Positions 1-5,674 of a DNA stretch of 18,584 nt are shown in pieces. The DNA is taken from NCBI GenBank assembly GCA_964633205.1, contig CAZWFN010000127.1:1-18584 (forward strand), read 5' to 3'. The position numbers were made by a program, and so were the translations under genes. This DNA comes from CAYVQE01 sp964633205 (lineage in GTDB: Bacteria > Myxococcota > B64-G9). Below the pieces are notes generated by a model. It saw only the letters and a list, made by a program, of their open reading frames with translations, searched no databases and was not told where the DNA came from. How positions within the stretch are numbered: the first letter of the stretch is position 1; every line of letters starts with the position of its first letter.

Positions 1-117
1 GACCGTTGGCCGGCCGCTCAGCTCAATCAGAAACCTTTACAGCGCGGATCGCTCCTTGACTTCCCCCGCCCCCCGGGCTTTCGTGACCCCATCGGCGACC
101 ACCGCGGAGGCCCACCC

Positions 118-1713
118 ATGAGCGGCGAGGCATCGTCCAGCCAGCGCGGCCGGCTGCCGCTGGCCGAGGACAGCACGGTCGACATGCGCCCGCCCGGCCG
201 GCGCCGGGTGCAGCTGGCGCGCGACCCGGTGCTGGGGCTGCTGGCGCTCGAGGAGCGCTTCAGCGACCAGGGCGAGATCGGCCACGGCGGCATGGGCGCG
301 GTGCACCGCGTGCTCGAGCGCACCCTCAACCGCGAGGTGGCCATGAAGGTGCTGCACCAGCAGCGGGCCCACGAGCAGCGGGTGCGCCAGCGCTTCATCA
401 CCGAGGCCCAGGTGACCGCCCAGCTCGATCACCCCAACATCGTGCCGGTGCACGAGCTGGGCGTGGACGACGACGGCAAGCTGTTCTTCACCATGCGCCT
501 GATCGAGGGCCGCACCCTGTCGGCCATGCTGGCCGAGCAGCCGGCCGACTCCGACGAGGCGGTCGAGGCCGCCCTGGAGGTCTTCTTCCGCGTCTGCGAC
601 GCGCTGGCCTTCGCCCACGACCGCGGCGTGGTGCACCGCGACGTCAAGCCGTCGAACATCATGGTGGGCGACTTCGGCCAGGTCTACCTGACCGACTGGG
701 GCCTGGCCCGGGTGCTGGCGCCCGAGCCCGGCGCCGCCGCCGGTGCCGCCGGCGGCCGGCGCAAGACCACCACCCTGAGCATCCCGGCGGTCGACGACCG
801 CGGGCTGGTGGTGGGCACCTACCAGTACATGGCGCCCGAGCAGGCCCGCGGCGCGCTGGACGAGATCGACGCCCGCAGCGACGTGTTCTCGCTGGGCGCG
901 GTGCTGTTCCGCATCGTCGCCGGCCGGCCGCCCATAGACGGCGACTCGGCGGCCGCGGCGCTGGACAACGCCGCCGCCGGCCGGCGGGTGCAGCTCGGCG
1001 AGCCGCTGCCCGGCGCGCTGCGCCGGGCGCTGCTGGAGGTGGCCGAGCAGGCCCTGGCGCCCGAGCGCGAGCGGCGCTTCAGCAACGCCGCCGGGCTCAA
1101 ACGCGCCGCCCAGCAGGTGCTGCGCGGCCGCTTCCGCTTTCCGGTGCGCCGGCTGGCGGCCGGTGCCCGGGTGGTGGTCGAGGGCGAGCGCGGCGACGAC
1201 GCCTACTACATCCGCTCCGGCCGCTGCCGGGTCTACTCCGAGCGCGACGGCCAGCGGGTCGAGCTGCAGCAGCTCGGCCCGGGCGAGGTCTTCGGCGAGA
1301 CGGCGGTGTTCACCGGCCAGCCGCGCAACGCCACCGTCGAGGCCGCCGAGCCGGTGGAGCTGATCCAGGTGCCGGGCGCCTTTCTGTCCGATACCCTGGG
1401 CCTCGACTCCTGGACCGGCGCCTTCGTGCGCACCCTGGGCCAGCGCTTCACCGCCGGCAGCCGCCGGCTGGCCCAGCTGCAGCAGAAGGGCCGGCTGGCC
1501 GAGCTGGTCACGGCCGCACTGCGGCTGGTGGCCCTGGAGGCTCAACCCGACCCCGCCAGCGGCGGCCGCCGGCTGCCCGCCACCCGCCTGCGCGACCAGC
1601 TCCAGGCCCGCCACGGCCTCGACCTCACCGACCTGCCGGCCGTGCTCGAGCAGGCCGGCCTGCAGCTCGCCGGCGCCGGCGAGGCGCAGTTCGTGCTGCT
1701 GGCCCCGGAATGA
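118..1713 (+). CDS. Serine/threonine protein kinase with C-terminal cyclic-nucleotide-binding domain
   Basis: Cytosolic signalling kinase of 531 aa with no membrane segment. The kinase domain spans about residues 45-335. Visible motifs are the glycine loop GHGGMG (55-60), catalytic Lys in VAMK (K77), alpha-C Glu (E96), HRDVKPSN (D175, N180), a DWG in place of DFG (193-195) and APE-like MAPE (238-241). A cNMP-binding (CAP_ED-like) domain follows at about 340-425, with a phosphate-binding-cassette-like FGETAVFTGQPRNATVE (392-408; R403). The last 100 residues are helical and unassigned. All catalytic residues are present, so it should be active. By family knowledge the C-terminal domain may gate the kinase in response to a nucleotide; the ligand cannot be read from sequence. 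ATG 118 is chosen because GGAGG lies 7 nt upstream (106-110). The 117 bases before it show no other gene. The gene appears to stand alone, with its substrates unknown. Confidence 0.93.
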   Translation: MSGEASSSQRGRLPLAEDSTVDMRPPGRRRVQLARDPVLGLLALEERFSDQGEIGHGGMGAVHRVLERTLNREVAMKVLHQQRAHEQRVRQRFITEAQVTAQLDHPNIVPVHELGVDDDGKLFFTMRLIEGRTLSAMLAEQPADSDEAVEAALEVFFRVCDALAFAHDRGVVHRDVKPSNIMVGDFGQVYLTDWGLARVLAPEPGAAAGAAGGRRKTTTLSIPAVDDRGLVVGTYQYMAPEQARGALDEIDARSDVFSLGAVLFRIVAGRPPIDGDSAAAALDNAAAGRRVQLGEPLPGALRRALLEVAEQALAPERERRFSNAAGLKRAAQQVLRGRFRFPVRRLAAGARVVVEGERGDDAYYIRSGRCRVYSERDGQRVELQQLGPGEVFGETAVFTGQPRNATVEAAEPVELIQVPGAFLSDTLGLDSWTGAFVRTLGQRFTAGSRRLAQLQQKGRLAELVTAALRLVALEAQPDPASGGRRLPATRLRDQLQARHGLDLTDLPAVLEQAGLQLAGAGEAQFVLLAPE

Positions 1714-1717
1714 GCCT

Positions 1718-1733
1718 GATTTGCTGATTTGCT
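1718..1733 (+). repeat. Two-copy GATTTGCT tandem repeat after the kinase stop
   Basis: Two exact head-to-tail copies of the octamer GATTTGCT begin 4 nt after the kinase stop codon, followed by GACAG. This sits in the 115-bp spacer before the HNH endonuclease gene. The spacer also holds a TATCAT (1789-1794) that could be a weak -10 box, but no matching -35 is visible. The repeat has no recognised function and may be simple slippage. Confidence 0.6.
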
Positions 1734-1828
1734 GACAGCGCGGATGGCTCGTCAAGTAAGCCGCTCGTCACCGTCACCGCGGCCGTGGTATCATCGCAAC
1801 ATCGCGATCGCGGCGACGGACGACGGGC

Positions 1829-2707
1829 ATGCACTGGCACCAGCTGGTCGAAGACTTGCACACCCACAAGCGCGGGACCGAACGCGCGGTGCACAAGCCA
1901 TTGCTCGTCTTGATGTTGCTGGCCCGCGCCCAGCGCGGCGAACCGCGCCAGGTGAGCTACAACGAGATCGAAGGACCTCTGAGGAAGGCACTGGAGGACT
2001 TCGGTCCGCCGAGGAGAAAACCACCACACCCCGAGTATCCGTTTTGGTATCTGCGCTTCGATGGATTCTGGGAACTGGAGGGCGATGGGCTGCCGGCTGA
2101 CAAATCTGGGACCCCTTCATCGAAGAAGTTTAAAGAGAACAATGTCACTGGATCTGTGCCGCAAGAGCTGTGGGCCGAGCTGAGCGGTCACCGGCACCAG
2201 ATCAAGACCCTGGCCGAGACCGTGCTGGAGCAGTTCTGGCCGGACACGATGCACGACGACATCGCCGCCTTCGTGGGCCTGGATCTGTCCAGCGGTGCGG
2301 GCGTGGCGCGGGCGCGGCGCGATCCGGCTTTCCGCGAGGCGGTGCTGCGCGCCTACGAGCGCCGCTGCGCCGTGTGCGGCTACGACGGCCGGCTGGGCGA
2401 CAGCCTGGTGGGACTGGAGGCGGCCCACATCCACTTCAAACAGGACCATGGCCGCGATGCGGTGGACAACGGCCTGGCCCTGTGCGCGCTGCACCACAAG
2501 ATCTTCGACTACGGCGGCATAGGCTTGAGCGAAGAGCGGCGCATCCTGGTCTCCCAGGACTTCGCCGGCCACGATGCCACCCGGCAGTTCGTGCTGCAGT
2601 TCCAGGGCCGGCCGCTGCAGGGCCCGCAGGCCGACTCCATGGCCCCGGCGGCGGACGTGGTCCGCTGGCACCAGAAGAACGTCTTCCGCGGCGCGGCGCG
2701 CGGCTGA
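1829..2707 (+). CDS. Phosphorothioate-DNA-binding HNH restriction endonuclease (SprMcrA/ScoMcrA-like, type IV)
   Basis: Protein of 292 aa, the usual length for single-chain sulfur-dependent restriction enzymes that cut DNA carrying phosphorothioate (PT) backbone modification. The N-terminal half (about 15-150) matches the sulfur-binding domain pattern as I know it: HKPLLVLMLLARAQRGE (22-38), LEDFGPPRR (55-63), HPEYPFWYLRFDGFWEL (67-83) and MHDDIAAFVGLDL (141-153). The C-terminal half is an HNH nuclease. Its Cys pair C180/C183 joins C219 and H222/H223 as the likely zinc and active-site frame, with AAHI (H200), DNGLAL (N214) and LHHKIFD (221-227). No dnd or ssp modification genes lie nearby, which fits a stand-alone enzyme restricting PT-modified foreign DNA. 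ATG 1829 has no strong Shine-Dalgarno. The first 340 bases are clearly less GC-rich than the rest of the gene, which may reflect a recombined DNA-recognition half. Confidence 0.88.
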   Translation: MHWHQLVEDLHTHKRGTERAVHKPLLVLMLLARAQRGEPRQVSYNEIEGPLRKALEDFGPPRRKPPHPEYPFWYLRFDGFWELEGDGLPADKSGTPSSKKFKENNVTGSVPQELWAELSGHRHQIKTLAETVLEQFWPDTMHDDIAAFVGLDLSSGAGVARARRDPAFREAVLRAYERRCAVCGYDGRLGDSLVGLEAAHIHFKQDHGRDAVDNGLALCALHHKIFDYGGIGLSEERRILVSQDFAGHDATRQFVLQFQGRPLQGPQADSMAPAADVVRWHQKNVFRGAARG

Positions 2708-2933
2708 CGACCGACCCTGGCCCGCGATCCGCAGCGGGAGATGCGCACCACGGCTCGGCTCGGCGCCGCGTGCGGGATCGAACGGCGTTCGGCTCCGCAC
2801 GGCTGCGGTCGATCCGGCCCTGTGCGGAATACTTTGATCTCGTTGAGTTCCGCCTCGGCGCCCGCCCGGCGTTGGGCCGCTGGCACGGAGCTTGCTCCGG
2901 CGCGGGCGGTGGCAATTGCGCTGGGAGTGCGAC
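2708..2933. other. Intergenic spacer with a short inverted repeat
   Basis: This 226-bp stretch between the HNH gene and the radical SAM gene holds no convincing gene. The arms GGATCGA (2775-2781) and TCGATCC (2809-2815) form a 7-bp inverted repeat with a 27-nt loop, and there is a 5-bp GC stem at 2721-2738. Neither is followed by a T-run, so a terminator cannot be claimed. The only other functional element visible is the ribosome binding site GGGAG (2923-2927) of the next gene. Confidence 0.5.
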
Positions 2934-4208
2934 ATGGCTTGGATGGGCGACAGGCTGCGGCGGGTTTGGCCGGGCAAGGGCAACGGGGACGCTGGGGGGA
3001 ATGGGCGGCGGGATGTGCATTTGGGGGAGCCGGGTTTTTTGAGCAAGCTGGTGCGGCGGCGGCGGCTGGAGTCGTTGTTCCTGTTCGTCACCGGGCGCTG
3101 CAACTCGAACTGCCGCACCTGCTTCTATGCCGGCAAGATGGACGCGGGCGCGGACCTGAGCTTCGAGCAGCTCGAGGAGCTCAGCCGCACGGCGCCGCGT
3201 TTCGACAAGCTGTGGCTGTCGGGCGGCGAGCCGTTTCTGCGCCGCGACCTGGTCGATGTCATCGCCATGTTCCACCGCACCAACGGCATCCAGAGCATCA
3301 ACCTGCCCACCAACGGCCTGCTGCCCGACCGCATCCTGGACATGTGCGCCGCGCTGCTCGAGCGTTGCCCCAAGCTCAACGTGCACCTGAACTTCTCGCT
3401 GGACGGGCTGGGCGCAAAGCACGACCGGGTGCGCGGGGTGCCGGGCGTCTTCGCCACCATGGCCGCGACCATGGATCGGGTGCGCCAGCGCTTCGGCGAG
3501 CACCCGCGGCTGCTGGTCAACGTGGCCAGCGTGGTCACGCCCGAGGCGCTGGACGACATGCCGGCGCTGGGCGCCTACCTGCAGCGCAAGGGCGGGGTGG
3601 CCACCCACTTCTTCGAGGCGGTGCGCGGCCAGCCGCGCGACCCGGCCACCAAGGGCCTCAGCCCGGGCCAGCTCGAGCGGCTGCACGCCGAGCTGATGCC
3701 GCTGTACGAGCGCATGGCCGACGGGCTGTTCGACCGCATCCCGGCCCACGCCCGCTGGTTCGCCAAGCTCTACTTCATGGGCGTGATCCGCTTCGCCTAC
3801 GACCTGCAGGAGGCCAACCTGCAGGGCCCGGCCCCCTGGGGCATGGACTGCACCGCCGGGCAGACCACCGCCGTGATCGACCACGACGGCGCGCTGCGCG
3901 CCTGCGAGATGCGCCCGCCGGTGGCCCGGCTGCAGGACTTCGACTGCGACCTGGGCGCGGCGCTGGGCTCGGCGGCCTGGCGCCGCGAGGTGCGCGCCAT
4001 CGGCGGCGGTGGCGGGGCCAACTGCTGGTGTACCCATACCTGCTGGGTGCTGTCGTCGATGAAGTTCAGCCCGGCCACGCTGCTCTACCGGGTGCCGCGC
4101 GCCTGGCTGCGCGCCCGCCAGCAGGCCCGCTGCGCCCCCGGCCTGCCCGCGGTCGACCCGGCCCGCATCGAACAACAAGCCGCAGCCACCACCAGCCGCG
4201 AACCCTGA
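2934..4208 (+). CDS. Radical SAM enzyme with C-terminal SPASM/twitch-like cysteine cluster
   Basis: Protein of 424 aa. The SAM-binding iron-sulfur motif is CNSNCRTC (C56, C60, C63), followed by the SAM-contacting GGEP (97-100), marking a radical S-adenosylmethionine enzyme. The C-terminal Cys set C306, C324, C338 and C364/C366/C370 resembles SPASM/twitch auxiliary-cluster binding, found in enzymes that act on peptides or other large substrates. ATG 2934 is preferred because GGGAG lies 6 nt upstream; an in-frame TTG at 2892 is the alternative. No short precursor-peptide gene with a recognisable leader lies beside it, so RiPP maturation is only one possibility. The glycosyltransferase starts 57 bp downstream on the same strand, and the two may be co-transcribed. 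The 3' end runs directly into the GAACCNN repeat array, so the last few residues (SREP) may be repeat-derived. Confidence 0.9.
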   Translation: MAWMGDRLRRVWPGKGNGDAGGNGRRDVHLGEPGFLSKLVRRRRLESLFLFVTGRCNSNCRTCFYAGKMDAGADLSFEQLEELSRTAPRFDKLWLSGGEPFLRRDLVDVIAMFHRTNGIQSINLPTNGLLPDRILDMCAALLERCPKLNVHLNFSLDGLGAKHDRVRGVPGVFATMAATMDRVRQRFGEHPRLLVNVASVVTPEALDDMPALGAYLQRKGGVATHFFEAVRGQPRDPATKGLSPGQLERLHAELMPLYERMADGLFDRIPAHARWFAKLYFMGVIRFAYDLQEANLQGPAPWGMDCTAGQTTAVIDHDGALRACEMRPPVARLQDFDCDLGAALGSAAWRREVRAIGGGGGANCWCTHTCWVLSSMKFSPATLLYRVPRAWLRARQQARCAPGLPAVDPARIEQQAAATTSREP

Positions 4209-4253
4209 ACCCCGAACCACGAACCAAGAACCACGAACCAAGATCCCAGAACG
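4201..4253 (+). repeat. Heptad tandem repeat array A (GAACCNN)
   Basis: GAACC recurs at exactly 7-bp steps at 4201, 4208, 4215, 4222, 4229 and 4236, followed by two decayed units at 4243 (GATCC) and 4250 (GAACG). The NN positions alternate AC/AA in the middle of the array. It overlaps the last codons of the radical SAM gene and fills almost the whole spacer before the glycosyltransferase ATG, leaving no visible Shine-Dalgarno for that gene. A 25-bp block (4220-4244) recurs exactly, inverted, at 8602-8626. Confidence 0.9.
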
Positions 4254-4265
4254 GATGTCCCCCCG

Positions 4266-5471
4266 ATGCACATCGTGTTGAGCTGCCGCGGCTCCCGCGG
4301 CGACGTCCAACCCATGATCGAGATCGCCGCCGGCCTGGCCCGCGCCGGCCACGCGGTGCGGCTGTGCCTGCCGGCCACCTTCGCCGCCCAGGCCCGCGCC
4401 CGCGGCGTCGAGCCGGTGGCCTCCAGCGAGGACAGCCACGGCGTGATGCGCCGCTTCGGCGCCGGCTGGCAGGCCGCCCGCCAGGCCATGGACTGGTTCT
4501 CGGACACGGTCGACGAGCAGTTCGAGCTGCTGCTGGCCGAGTCCGCCGGCGCCGACGTGCTGGTCTCCAGCGTCAACGAGACCGCCGCGCCCAGCGTGGC
4601 CGAGCACCGCGGGCTGGCCTACTTCCGGGTGGCCTACGCGCCCATCTTGCCCGGCGGCCAGCCACCGCCGCTGCTGCCCTGGCAGTGGTTGCCGGCGGCC
4701 GCCAACCGGCTGGCCTGGCGGGCGGTCAACGCCGGGGTGGGGCTGATCGCCCGCCGCCGGGTAGATCGCTGGCGCCGGCGGCTGGGCCTGGGCCCCATGG
4801 GCCCCACCGCCGACTACTTCGCCGGCCGGGCCCACACCCTGCTGGCCATCAACCGCAGCCTGGCCCCGCCGCGCAACGACTGGCAGCACCGCTACAGCTA
4901 CACCGGCTACTGCCACCCGCCGGTCGGCGCCGAGCTGGACCCGGCCCTGGAGCGCTTCCTGGCCGCCGGCCCGCCGCCGGTCTATTTGGGCTTCGGCAGC
5001 GTCAACCTGGCCGACCCGGCCGGCTTCACCCGCCGGGTGCTGGGCGCGGTGGCCCGCGCCGGGCTGCGGGCGGTGCTGGGCGCCGGCTGGGCCGGGCTGG
5101 GCGAACGCGACCTGCCGGCCGGGGTGCGGCTGGTGGGCGACGTGGATCACGCCCGGCTCTTTACGCGGCTGGCCGGGGTGGCCCACCACGGCGGCAGCGG
5201 CACGCTGCACACCGCGGCCCGCGCCGGGGTGCCGCAGTTCGTCATGCCGCAGATCGCCGATCAGTTCTACTGGGGCGCCCGCGTCGAACGGCTGGGCCTG
5301 GGCCCGGCCCCGGCCGCCCCCGGCCGCCTGGGCCGCGCCGAGCTGGCCGCACGCCTGGCCGCGCTGGCCGCAGACGGCGGCTACCGCGAGCGCGCCCGCG
5401 CCCTGGCCCAACGCGTGGCCCGTGACCGCGGCGTGGAGCGCGCCGTGGCCGCCATCTCCCGAGCCGCCTGA
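4266..5471 (+). CDS. GT1-family UDP-glycosyltransferase (sterol/macrolide glucosyltransferase-like)
   Basis: Protein of 401 aa, the normal length for bacterial GT1 (GT-B fold) transferases, which move a sugar from a nucleotide donor to a lipid or small-molecule acceptor. The N-terminus SCRGSRGDVQPMIEIAAGL (6-24) is the acceptor-domain start typical of the sterol-3-beta-glucosyltransferase-like branch. The donor-binding signature is AHHGGSGTLHTAARAGVPQF (306-325) with MPQIADQFYWGARV (327-340), including the His-Gly-Gly-Ser loop and the D332/Q333 sugar-contact pair. There is no signal peptide and no strong transmembrane span, so it is probably cytosolic or membrane-peripheral. ATG 4266 is the only sensible start, yet it has no Shine-Dalgarno because repeat array A lies just upstream. 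The acceptor cannot be inferred. It may work on the same pathway as the preceding radical SAM enzyme. Confidence 0.9.
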   Translation: MHIVLSCRGSRGDVQPMIEIAAGLARAGHAVRLCLPATFAAQARARGVEPVASSEDSHGVMRRFGAGWQAARQAMDWFSDTVDEQFELLLAESAGADVLVSSVNETAAPSVAEHRGLAYFRVAYAPILPGGQPPPLLPWQWLPAAANRLAWRAVNAGVGLIARRRVDRWRRRLGLGPMGPTADYFAGRAHTLLAINRSLAPPRNDWQHRYSYTGYCHPPVGAELDPALERFLAAGPPPVYLGFGSVNLADPAGFTRRVLGAVARAGLRAVLGAGWAGLGERDLPAGVRLVGDVDHARLFTRLAGVAHHGGSGTLHTAARAGVPQFVMPQIADQFYWGARVERLGLGPAPAAPGRLGRAELAARLAALAADGGYRERARALAQRVARDRGVERAVAAISRAA

Positions 5472-5530
5472 CGGCTGTCCACAAAGGGCTTGCACCCGGC
5501 CGCCGGCTGGCCGATCCTCGGGCCCTGTAG

Positions 5531-5550
5531 GGGCGGGTTGACCCCCGCCC
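5531..5550. repeat. GC hairpin GGGCGGG/CCCGCCC in the GT-SNF2 spacer
   Basis: GGGCGGG (5531-5537) pairs with CCCGCCC (5544-5550) across a 6-nt loop. It lies 60 bp after the glycosyltransferase stop in a 203-bp spacer that holds no gene. There is no T-run on either side. It could be a weak or factor-assisted terminator, or a copy of the short GTAGGGGCGGG-type palindromes often scattered in bacterial genomes; one copy in this window cannot decide. Confidence 0.45.
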
Positions 5551-5674
5551 GGACGGCGCTGGCTGATCGCGGGTGGTGGTCCTGCTGACGAGGCCGCAAG
5601 TCCCCTGGACCACCGCCTCTTCAGCGATGGTGCCGAGGTGAGACACCGGACACGACTTCAACAGGAGGCGGCTC

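Noticed and set aside
40..1750. Shared ACAGCGCGGAT words before the kinase gene (about 40) and before the HNH gene (about 1735), as flanking direct repeats
   Set aside because: Only 11 bases match exactly, in a strongly biased sequence. That is not enough to claim an element.
1766..1794. Promoter before the HNH gene based on TATCAT (1789-1794)
   Set aside because: The -35 position at 17 nt spacing (CGTCAC) does not resemble a consensus.
2436..5495. A 1019-residue open frame on the minus strand across the HNH, radical SAM and glycosyltransferase genes
   Set aside because: It is antisense to three genes with clear motifs. Its product is low-complexity Ala/Gly/Arg/His/Gln, as expected from a GC-rich shadow frame.
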